Shown here: positions 11,228-22,300 of the stretch, piece after piece | How positions within the stretch are numbered: position 1 is the first letter of the stretch | Layout: each line of letters starts with the position of its first letter | Assembly (NCBI GenBank): GCA_013398955.1 | Contig: VWPU01004160.1 | Location: forward strand, 62,001-126,000 | Reading direction: 5' to 3' | Source: Callaeas wilsoni | Taxonomy: Eukaryota > Chordata > Aves > Passeriformes > Callaeidae | Length of the DNA: 64,000 bases | The notes under the pieces: model-generated | Databases searched by the model: none | Told to the model about the DNA's origin: nothing | Seen by the model: only the letters and a program-made list of their open reading frames with translations | Position numbers and translations under genes: made by a program

Positions 11228-14200
11228 CTTGTTCAGGAAATTGTGAGAGGGAGAAGTCAATAAAACGCATTATTGCTTCATTGTTTTCATGCATGATCAT
11301 GTTCTGTCTTCCAATGCTTAATGAAAGTGGAACTATATATACATATATTTATACATACATTTAGTTTAAACACTTTGGGTTTTTTTCCTGGTAACATGAT
11401 ATACTGCTAATAGATACTTAAAACTGATTAGTTTTGGACAAAGCTGACTTGTCTGACTTGTGGAAAGTCAGCAGGTACATTCTCATTAGCAAGATTCTCT
11501 ACTTAAAAAAAAAAAATCCATGGAATTTAATGATTCCATGTATCAGGAAATTGAGAATTACTGAGTCAAATGCAATAGTTCCTTTTGGGCAGATTGTCAG
11601 CTAATAAGTGAAAAATGTAGTTTTTATACATTAAAATCCCAAATCTGACATACAGTCAAATTTTTGTTTTTTGGAGCAGAGTACATATTATATGCATATA
11701 TGACTATAAATAAGGCTGAAAAAGCTACAGTACCTCGAAGGGATTCTCATCTTAATGTTGAGTATCTAAAGAATTCACTATCTCACTCCTACTGAGATAG
11801 GCAGGATTCAGAATAGTGCTAAATGTTTAAATGCCCAATGTTTAAATAGGGCCAAGTTCCTTTTCTGAAGCAAATTATCTTAATTTCCCTTGTGAAATTT
11901 TCAAATTACTCTTTGAAATATAGTTAAATAACTGTGTAGATCAATAGCTACAGTCAGTCGCTTAAACATTTAATGGATCATCATCCTGCCACCCGGAGCA
12001 GACTGTCCTGAGAATGCAATGTCCATTATGTCCAAATACTATTAGCGATGATAAATACTGCCATTTAACTACAATTGCTTTAAACCTCTCAATAAACTGC
12101 CTAAAATGGAAGAATCAATTTTTATTTTGGTCAAGCCAGTGCTAGATATGGCAAACCAATTTCTCCTAATTATGGGCATGTGTTTTTCTAATTATATTTT
12201 ACAAGGATAGCAGATAGGATTCAGATATCATCTGAGTGCCTTTTTTTTTTTCTTTAACAAGATTATACATGCTAAGCTTTGCAAATCACTAAATGCCTTT
12301 TATGAAAAGCCAAGGTTAGAAGTGAGAGGGTGAAGTTCCAAAGGTTGTAAATTTGAACTTAGTCCAAGAAAAAAACAGTACATACTGAAATGAGCCCCCA
12401 TTCACATGTAAAAATGATTTCACCTTTAAAAGGTTCCACTGCATGACCAACATATCAGTTTAGGAAAGATGGGCTGGATTCTGCTTCACTGGATTTGAGA
12501 TATTTGATAACAATCAACATTGCATAAATTTTCCTAGTTCAGTTGAAAGCCAACTCCTCTTACTGGCCCACCAGCAGTTTCTGAATCACTCAAATGGATA
12601 GAAACTGGACATCATGAAAGGCAGCAGCTTTTTTCTTTTCTTAACAGATGTACATGAATTTTTTTAATGGGCTTTGTGCAGTATGTCAAGTTTAAGAAGG
12701 TGAATCTAGTTTTTCCTTTTACAGCTGGTGGGCAAAACCATTTTCTCAGATGTCTCAATGAAGTCCTCTACATTTTAAGGGAAGAGTAAAGTGAATGGAT
12801 ATGAATTGGTACAATCAGTTTTTCTGACACAAGGACAAGCTCTCTAACCAACACTTTTCCCTTCCTTATCAAGCAAATCACCAGGGCCTTGCCTGTATTT
12901 GTAGTAGTAGTGATATCTGGTGATCCATTGAAGCAGAACTCAACCCAAACTTCTGCATCTAGTACACCGAAAGTGTAACAGCAACAGTTTTGGCCAAAGC
13001 CAAAACTGGATGCTCAGAATTGATGCTGTATAAATGTAATGATGACAAAACAAAACAAAAACGAACCTGTCACAAATGCAACCGTGAGCACTTTGATTTC
13101 CGAAGGGTTAATAAAATAAATAGTTTATAAATGTACGCTTTCATTTCAGATCTCATAATCTGGTAATAAATTATGTGATCTCAGCAGATACCTTCTGCTG
13201 TACAGTTCAGGTCACAAGCCATCTGTAAGATGTAAAATACTTCACTAGCAAGCTTGTCTCCTGGCTCAGCCAAAAAGAAAGAAAGCATGGAAAGCAAGCA
13301 CAGAACACAAAGGAAAGCTGTCAATCAAATTCATTCATGCTATTAGAAACAGTAAAAGGGCAGTAAAGTGACCACCTGTAAGAGTAGCCCATAACTTCAC
13401 AACATGATCATATATCAAATTTTCCAAAACACTTTTACTAAGAAAACCATCAAAATAAAATGGTTTATTTTGCAATGCTTGGACAAGTTATGCTCTTTCC
13501 CCATGGAGTTTTCTGTATATGTCTTTATAAAAAGAGCAGGAAAAGATTATTAATTTTCTGCATTAGGCAAACAATAAAAATATGTAAATGTCCAAACTGT
13601 GCTGCATACTTAGAAGGAGCAGATCAAAATAATACTATCAATCAGAATTCTATTCAGATGTACACACTGTTCAGAGTGCACAGCAGTTGAAGCACACTAA
13701 GAACAACAGAAAAGTATGTCCTCAATCTAATTAAAAAATTTTCCTAATAAAAGGCCACAGAAAACATCACTGCTGTATTGTATTCATACTCCAAAAACCT
13801 CTGAGGCCTCCTCTATCTACTCTCTTTCATCTCCATGAGCTGCTCACCTTTTTCTGGCAATGTCACTTTCTTAACGTTTCCTGATTTCGGTCTACAGATA
13901 TTTCTGTTTGCTGTTGACTGGATAACCCTAATTTGAATTAGAGTACATGACACCTCCTCATTTTTCCTGCTCACTTATTTTTATCCTTTATGCTTTTCTA
14001 CTCCCATATCTATGTGTGTTTGAGTGTGTTTGGGAGAACAGTGAAAGAGCAGCCTTGGTTCCAAAATACCTCTAATGCAGAATTTTGTTCATATGAGAAT
14101 ACGAGAAAGCATCCTCAACTTTTTAATCCTTATACAGAGTTGCACAGATCTGTAACCCTTAGATTTGTCTAAATGCCAACACTTTTTATTCAATTATAAT

Positions 14201-15404
14201 CTATTTGGACAGGAACTTTTTTTTCAAGAATACATTAGAAAGAACCATTTAAAAAATTTTGTGTAAGTATTTAATGTGTTAGCAATGACTATCACTATCA
14301 TCGCAGATTGTTCATGCATGAAGCATGATTTTAGGGAAGAATTGTATCTGTTTTCATGTGAAAATTTCTTGAAAACACCCTCAAGTATTTGGCATTTATA
14401 TATTTCTGCTACATGTGTCAGTTTCATAAACTTTATTTTTAACTGTTGCTGTTCTCAGCATGCCTCAGGAAATACATACCAGAAAAATAGATGTTTAAAA
14501 TACTTAAATTATTGAGAAATAATTTAAAGTATGCTCTTCCCAGCAACTTAACCCCATAATCATGGCTAAAGTTTTCAGCAGTAACCAAGATGAAAAAGAT
14601 CCTTCTCTCATGAATGTAGGAGACAAATCAGAGTCTGACAGATTGACAGAAAGAGTTTACTTAAGACTAGAAGCAGTTCACTACAAGGCACCTGTCCAGA
14701 AACAAAGCTATGCCATTCTCCTTGATTCTAACACACAACAGAACTTGGTTTTACTATCAGCTATGCAGTGAACACTCTGTGTATTACTGGTGCTCATAAG
14801 TCTAGTGACTAAGTCTAAACGTCAAAAAAGTACTATTAATTTTGTTACCATGACGTCAACATATATAGAGTCATATTACTGATTAGAAATTCCCTTTCAA
14901 TGGTAGAGGTTAAGATATTATTTAGTAGAAAGAATATGTACAGGAAGAAGGGGTTAGGAATATTGCAAGCTTTCCTTGTAGTACTGAATCAAAGGACAGC
15001 AAACTGAGAAGCAGCCCAGAGGAGAAGAAATCCATGTGAACAGTATAATCTCTTTTTGAGCATGCTATTCTGATTTGCAGAAAGCTAGCATTTTATTTCC
15101 TTTCCTATCATACAGTCTATGAGATTGACTTCATTAGTTTTTATTTCAGTGACACAACATTCATAAACCATTTTTGAAACTGCAACACAGCAGATATTTT
15201 GCAACTTAATTTTAATCTTTGATACAGAGTGGCATTGATAAAAATGAAATGATTTTGACTTATAAAATCTGCATCTGCATTTAAAGAGTGTCAAAACCTT
15301 GCATTATTTAGAAGAGTGATTAAAACCAAGCTGCAATGAGCCCTCCAGTATCTCAGACTCCATGCATTTGTTTCTAATAATAAAGGCCCTTAAGGCATCC
15401 TTAC
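11228..15404 (-). other. FAT1: FAT1 intron 6 (4.2 kb)
   Basis: Phase 1, from GTAAGG at 15404 to an unusual AACAAG acceptor before 11227. A TA-rich run (11334-11360) lies near the acceptor end. Nothing else in it is recognisable. Confidence 0.92.
11334..11360. repeat. TA/CATA-rich short repeat
   Basis: About 27 bases of TATATA, CATATA and TTATACATACA units, roughly 110 bases upstream (in gene direction) of the exon 7 acceptor. Imperfect and short. Confidence 0.6.
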
Positions 15405-15615
15405 CCGTTATGTCAAACCAAAGTGGTGTTCCAAGAGGTTCAACAGCTATTACACCAATCATGTGAGCAACTGGGTCACTTTCCATCACCGTAAAAGAAA
15501 AAAATGATTCCTCAAAATAAATAGGCTCTGTGGGTGGGACGGGCTTTGGAATCCATTCTATGTGAAGCCGTGTAGTCGAAGATTTTTGTGGACGACCATT
15601 ATCTACAGCTTTAAT
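15405..15615 (-). CDS. FAT1: FAT1 exon 6 (end of EC11, start of EC12)
   Basis: The acceptor GTTTCACAG lies before 15615, and the exon ends ATAACGG before the donor GTAAGG at 15404. It is 211 nt long, entering in phase 0 and leaving in phase 1. It begins [20 protein letters not shown], the last strand of EC11. The normal DXNDN linker is then missing: in its place is [17 protein letters not shown] (IEWIPKP at 15541-15561). EC12 follows with [16 protein letters not shown] but has VEPLG where a calcium-binding DXD would be expected. Human FAT1 has the same architecture with IEWISKP, so these losses are old. The exon ends in LWFDITG, with the last Gly split. Confidence 0.97.
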
Positions 15616-16124
15616 CTGTGAAACAGACACATCTTTTAGGCTACAGGATCACATACATCATTATGTCACATAAATAGAAAGCAGTAATAAGCTCCAAGCA
15701 TGTTTGCTCATGTGAGATATTTCCAAAAAGGTTAAGTGTCTCTCAAAGTGCCACTTGCCCTTCATTATCTGGGCAGCAAATGGAGAAAAAGTATGCAGCA
15801 CCTGATAGCAGCACAAACTGTTACCATAAATTCACTTTTATTTTGCTTTCTTCCTGAAGGTGAGTAAAATTGATTGTTTATGTTCCCTCATCACATACAT
15901 TATCTGTCAAGTTCTGGGAAAGAACAGCAGTTCTTGATACACAATATAAACATCTGAAATCATCCTTTAATAAAAACCAAACAAACACACAAAACAGTAC
16001 TTCTGGATTTGTTGAAGCTTTCTTCCTTCAGATACTGCAGTCACTCACCTGCCAGCTACTGAATAAGAAATGAACAAATAAAAGAACACTTTACATATTC
16101 ATCATATAAAAGATTTTCACTCAC
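15616..16124 (-). other. FAT1: FAT1 intron 5 (509 nt)
   Basis: Phase 0, from GTGAGT at 16124 to TTTCACAG before 15615. I see no repeat or other element. Retention would soon reach an in-frame stop (about 16056). Confidence 0.93.
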
Positions 16125-16454
16125 TGAAAGGATATCATAGTCCCTTGCCGCAGAAAATTTCTTTGATGAAACCATTCCAGTTTTTGGTTCAATAAAGAAT
16201 TTGCCATGTTCATCACCATCTTCAATGCTGTAGGAGATCTCTGCATTGGGGCCTTCATCTTTATCTACAGCAATAACTCGATAGATTGGCTCTCTCCTAG
16301 CAGTCCTCTCACGTTCTGGCTTACCACGCTCTGGAAGCCGAATTTTGTAGAATTTTTGCAAGAACTGAGGCTTGTTGTCATTCTCATCTAAGACCTTCAC
16401 AATCACCCGTGCAATTGTTGATTTTGCAGGAGTACCGTTGTCTGTTACTGTTAC
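16125..16454 (-). CDS. FAT1: FAT1 exon 5 (end of EC10, most of EC11)
   Basis: The acceptor AAAACAG lies before 16454, and the exon ends in CTTTCA before the donor GTGAGT at 16124. The last exonic base is A rather than the preferred G. Length is 330 nt, 110 codons, phase 0 on both sides (a symmetric exon). The protein starts [20 protein letters not shown], gives the canonical linker DENDNKP, then EC11 with DKDEGPNAE and [10 protein letters not shown]11 has two oddities. A basic insertion [11 protein letters not shown] (key residues at 16293-16313) precedes strand IYRVIA. The usual LDRE motif is replaced by FSAARDYD. Human FAT1 shows a similar basic insertion and a similarly degenerate LDRE position. 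Confidence 0.97.
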
Positions 16455-19245
16455 CTGTTTTTATTAAAAAGGGTAAAGTTAGAGCTCAAACATGGTCCTT
16501 CCAACAATGCTCCTCCCTAAATGAGATTTTCCTACAACTGCCTAAACAGCTGTACAGTTATCCTCTAACTTCAGTTAAAGCAATTGCCTAAAGCTATTAG
16601 GTATTTACAAAAGGCACTCAAAAGTATATTCAGCTTTTATCTTAGTATTTTGATACATGAAATGCAAGTATTCATGCTCATCTCTAACAGATGGTATGAT
16701 TTCCACATATATGAAATATCTGTTCCCTTTAGTACGTGTAATGGAACATCACCACACATCTTTCAGTTCGCAGAAAAACCCCAACCAAACCCAATGAGAA
16801 GACCAAAGCATATACCAAATGAGGAAATTACAAGGGATATAGGATAACATGTCCATTTACATAAAATTAGCATTGCCCTGAACTAAGCAAAAAACAAAGG
16901 CAAATTTGAGAAACATCTATTTGATTTGAATGCAACATCAGTTTTGAAGGAATTACTGAAATAACAGAATACTAAGATATGAGAGAATAACATGAAGCTA
17001 ATCTAAAATAACTGCATAATGAAGTGCCAATTGGCAGTCAGAAAACACTTATAAATTTGGATTAAAAAAATGGGGCATACTAGTTACTATTATGTAAGCA
17101 GAAGTGCAATCAAAGATCAAATTTAATAGCAAAAAGTAATAAACCCACCAACCCATCTGGTCAATATTTCAATGCTCAATTAGCCAGATGCTTAGCACTT
17201 GGGTCATAATACTGTCCACCATTCTGAGCATTTTTGGGTTTCTTTCCAACCTATTATCAGAGCTGTAAACATAAAACTAACACATGGGAAAACTGCTACT
17301 TCAGGCCGGTCTGTCTGTCAGTATTGCTCTGTAGTTAAGAGTTCTTCTGCCAGATACTTCACACACTTTTAGTTAAAACTTTAACAACCAGCTGGGATTC
17401 AAAATGAACAAAGAGTGAAGAATTATAAATTACACCAGCAGGCAATAAACAGTGCTCTAAACTAAAGAGCAACGAGCCTTAACTGCTATTTTATACAGAA
17501 TGATGAAAGCAGGAGGATTTATGTACCATTACGTGACACTGTAATCCTAAAAATAAACTTTCTGAGTTCTGTACATGTTAGCTTAAGGTTATAAAGTTAA
17601 ACTTAAATTAGCATGACTGCTAGCAGACAACTGCCCATAACATTACAACGTGAGTGGGACCTCTGGCATAAGTTTTGGCCCAGAACAAGTAGCACACACA
17701 CACACGTTGCTTAGCTGCAGCCTGAGAATTCACACAATTCAGACACAATTTTCAACAGGCAACTTGGATGTGGCCACCCTGTTCCAGGGATAAGGTATAA
17801 AGCAATCAAAGCCATATGTGCCATGTCGCCTCCAGATCAGAAAACAATCCACAGCTCATTTTATTTACTGTGTAAATCTAATACAAAACCCAGTATAGTA
17901 TATAGGGAAGTAAAAATCATGATTTACCAACTTTACAACCAATATACATAGCAATGGTCAAGAAATAAGACATAATGGACACAAAGTGCTTTGGGAAACT
18001 GAGACCACAAGATTTGATGAGGCAATTTGAAAAGAGAATTATGTAATTACTTTAAAATTTACAGGACTACTATGTCTAGTACTAAATCAGATTTGCCATT
18101 TAATTAATTTTTTTACTATTACTTCTAGAAACACAGTGCAGAGGAAATTCTGCCCCATTGCTACTTAGGTACAAAGCATTCTTTCCAAAGCTGATACAGC
18201 AATGAAAATAATGATAAAAAATTTGGTCCAACAGCTGCATTATTCAGCTTGCAGTGCACCAAAGGATACAAAAGGCCCAGGAAGACTGCACATATATTGC
18301 AACTATGCAAGAAGATAGTTTGTGTTAACAGGGAATAAATACATTCATATCCACATCTCTGCAGTTATTGCATTCTTATTGGAACACCCTTCTAAGGATT
18401 TAACAAGTTTTGAATAAGTCTAGAGTTGCTTCTCTGTCTTTAACATTAATTTGGCCAACTCCCATTGCAGCCTTTTATCTATCATTCAGGAAAAGAAGCA
18501 CAATAAATGTTCCAGATAAATCTCAGGACGTAAGGATCACTGTGAATACTAAGTCTTCAGGTGAAGTACCATGCCGTTACACTGCTCGACAATGTTGCAA
18601 ATATGATGACCTAAAGTTCTCTAAGTGTTTTCCTTTGAGGCTGTTTGACAGAGAATGAGAAAAGCTCTTAAATAAATTCCAGGCAATCAATTAAATGTAG
18701 CTAAATAAAAGCACTTTGTTGCAAGTTTCATGCTCTTGGACTCAGGCTCTATAATGCGTGTCTTGCAACTGATGTGATTGGTAAATACGCCATGCAGAAA
18801 ATAGGGCCACTCACATATCATCTTTTGTATTCTCCATATTATAAAAACATTCTGCACTTCTTTTTCAGAAGTCTATACTCAGCAAAAGTTAGGCTGAAAT
18901 AGCTATTCCAATAATTACACAGGAAGATAAAGAGAGGAATCACACTCATTTTAACAATCATGGCTTTGTACCATTTGAAAGAAAATCTTTGTTTTCAGAT
19001 ATAGAAAAAAAAATTGCATTCCAGCTGTACCCTTACGCTTTTTTAGCAAAAAAGCCTCAATACACTGTTTTTATAAGAGAGGTGGTTATCTGCATTGCAA
19101 CATAATGAATATAGAAGAAAATTATTTCTGAAACACAGTTTTTAAAAATTCTTCATATAGTAATCAAGTCTGGCAAATTTAATCTCTGTACAAGAGCAAT
19201 GAACTTACAGTCACTGTTTTTCAGCCATCTAAATAAATTATTTAC
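16455..19245 (-). other. FAT1: FAT1 intron 4 (2.8 kb)
   Basis: Phase 0, with donor GTAAAT and acceptor AAAACAG. A short CA run (17693-17705, about six units) is the only repeat seen. An 82-codon plus-strand open frame at 18410-18658 resembles nothing I know. Confidence 0.92.
17693..17705. repeat. Short (CA)n run
   Basis: Six and a half CA units in intron 4. On the FAT1 transcript it reads as GU repeats. It is too short to call a notable microsatellite. Confidence 0.75.
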
Positions 19246-19307
19246 CTCCAGTATGTGCTCTTCCTGCTGCTCTCGATCTAGTTTTCTGGATGTGGTTGTA
19301 ATTAGCC
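19246..19307 (-). CDS. FAT1: FAT1 exon 4 (62 nt, within EC10)
   Basis: The acceptor TTTACAG lies directly before 19307, and the exon ends CTGGAG before the donor GTAAAT at 19245. The exon enters in phase 1 and leaves in phase 0. It encodes the second half of a split Gly and then LITTTSRKLDREQQEEHILE, nearly identical to human FAT1 as I recall it. It holds the LDRE calcium motif of EC10. Its length is not a multiple of three, so skipping it alone would shift the frame. It is isolated between a 17.5-kb and a 2.8-kb intron. Confidence 0.97.
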
Positions 19308-22300
19308 CTGTAAATGTAAGAGAATAATTAATCAGATCCTTCAAGAAAATAATCTGAATGAAGGTTAGGTTAAGTCAGCAGTTACTGATATCCTCAATTA
19401 TCAATTTCTTCTTAGGTGGCCACTTCCATTTTTGTAGAATTTATGCTTTCAATAAGGGAAGGGGTGAGGAGCTGAGGGGTTTCCAATCCTTAAAAGCTGT
19501 GAAAATATTCTTTGCAATCTGAAAACTAAGCTGTTGTAACACTTAAGACAAACACAGTTCAGTGTTCCAACACATCTGTGCATGTTATGTTTCTGACAGA
19601 GTAATGAATGTAATGCTCCCACATGAAATCTTGTTTTCAGAGGGCATTCATACACCTTTTTCAAAGGGTGCTGACCAACATTATCTGAATTAATTACCAA
19701 TCTCTTTGGGAGAAACACATATTTGTAATATTAGTGATAAGGGCAAAAGAAGGATAACCTGAAGAAATGCAATAGTGGAAAAAACAGAAATTTGTCTGTG
19801 TTGGCTTAATTTCACAGTGACAAGCAGTCAAACAGTTGCTGTTGACAATAGCGGAGAACAACCACAAGTTTTTGATGCATGATGTTATATTTTGTGACAA
19901 GACTTTAATACACTCCTGATGCATGATTAGGAAGGCATGATGAGTTTTGCTTTAAATGAAGGAAGTCAAAGAGTAAGAGGTAACAAAAAGACAGTGAAAT
20001 CTAAATACAGAAATATCTTATTTGAATTAATTCTCCCTAACTGTTAGTTCAGAATTTTAACTATTGAGTTTCATGAAAAGTAAACTTGGTCAGCTCTCAA
20101 TTATAGCGGAACGATTTACTACTGTATGAGTTAACTGTGCCATGGATGCAGCAACAAGAGAATTCAGTTTCTTGCTGCACAAAAGCCATTAACCTTTTTG
20201 CAGGTACAAGTTGGCCCCACAAATGTCATCGCTGTGTTCACATGGGACTGAGCCTGTGCTAGAAAATCTTGCTGGACCCAACCTGGCCTTTCATGAAGCA
20301 AACACCAAGGTTTGGATTTGCCCAGCTTAAGCAACTAATCAAAGCATCCCATATTCTCGAAGCAGCAACACAGAGAACACTGCAATGTCATGAGACATTG
20401 TATCCAACAATGCCAGCTTTTGCCAGTGAAAGGAAAGCATTGCCATCTTGATCCTTAATTGTCAAACTGGAAAACAGAGAAGCAATTACCCAATGAAGGA
20501 TGAAATAGAGATCAAAATACAGGCGGCATACTTCATGTTCCATTTTCCAGCTATAGTGTAATTTTTTTATTAATATGACCTTATATAAGGAAAATTAAAA
20601 TTCACTTATCAAGTTTTCAAAGCCGGTCTGCTACAACGGAAAAAGCCTTCAACTTTGTCTCTCAGCTGATAAAAAGCAGAGTATGTAAGAAAAGCAATAA
20701 AGACTTCAATTTCACTTAAAAGAGAAAGGCCAAGAGAAACAGGATTGTATACCACAGGTGCATAGCTACTCAGTGCTTCTGACAAAAACAGCTGTAGTCT
20801 ACTTATACCGACAAAATAGACAGCCTGTACTAAACAATACGATCAAAATATATATAAAAGGCGATATTACAGCTGTCAAATGTTCAAACAACTATTCTCC
20901 AAAAAACAGATAGTGCAAATAACAGCTGTTTCAATTATGGTCAAATCTGCCCTTGTTTTTCCAGCAATTTTGTTTGCCATTGTATCAAATCCATTATTTA
21001 TCTAGTATTCTAGACAATGATATGTCATCTTCTCCTGCTTTATATTGTTATGCTTTTACTGCACATAGAAGATACGTTTGCTGTTGTTAGGATATATCTT
21101 TTGGTGTTATGAAGTAATTGTCCTTAGTTACAAAAAAAGGGGGAATGAAAATTAAAACATACAAAAACCCAACACAAACAAACCAAACAAATAATAAGGA
21201 AAAAAAGTTGCATTATTACTGTGAATTTAGGAAGAGGCAAGGGAAAAAAGAGAAAATGATATGACAGTTGTCTATCAACCTTCTTGAGGTAGTATTTTCA
21301 CATGGAGATTTCAGACCTGTGAACAATGACAACTGAAAATATTTATTGTCACATATTCTAAAAAGCTTTACTTTCCTGCCTAAGTCTGGGCAACACATGT
21401 TCATTTTACAGGCTCTGTGGGAAACAGAATAGGACTGTTAATTGGAAATGAGCAAGTGGCACAGCCTCCACCTCATCTCCTTCCTTCCAGCAAAGGGACT
21501 TGCAGGTGACTTTAGGAAACACGAGTTCTCCTAAAACCTCTTTCTACTGAGCACCTCTGTAAAAAGCCAGCACAAGCCCTTCTATGAAGCATTAATCTCA
21601 AGGCTCACCACAGTTACAAGACAAAAGGGTAGATTGCAGCACAGCCACTTAAAGGAGTTAACTGTTGAACAGCTGGGTTTAGGATGGGGAAAATCTCAAA
21701 AAACACAGGAAAAATAAAGCAATCCTAGCAGAAATATCTCATGATGCTTGCATTTCCCTGAATATTCAATAGTTAGTCTACATCTTTGGACAATATTAAG
21801 ACTCCATCTTTAGCAGTGACAGCAAGTAGAGAATTACATGAGATCAGAAAAATGGCACCTTTCAATAGCTTCCTACCCTTTTTTTTTTCATCAAGAGCCA
21901 TGAAGACTGGAGCCGCCCCTAAAGATGACAATTAATACTTGATAGAAAAAAAACCAAAACAATCAAAAAACAATTCAAAAGCTTTTGCTATAAGCACTTG
22001 AGACAAAATTCTACCACATAGCACTACTTTACACACTAGTGATTCTTAAAGGAAGTCTTGTTCCAGATAAAATTCCTGTTAATGAAGTTGGTCAATACAA
22101 CTCAAATGGGTAAGCAGAAAAATATCCAGCAAGAACAAAATATACAGCCTTTGATCTGTTAAAACCTCCAGTCTTTTCAGCCAAGCATGCCACACTTCTG
22201 TTAAAACACTTCAGACCAATAACAGAAGGGCTTAGTCTTCACCATATATATCCTGTATATTCAGCAGAAACTAATGCCAACAAAGGAAATGTAACACTTC

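Noticed and set aside
14562..14771. A 69-codon plus-strand open frame with a polar, protein-like composition
   Set aside because: I considered a small gene or a lost exon, but there is no recognisable motif, it is short, and it is antisense to FAT1 in intron 6.
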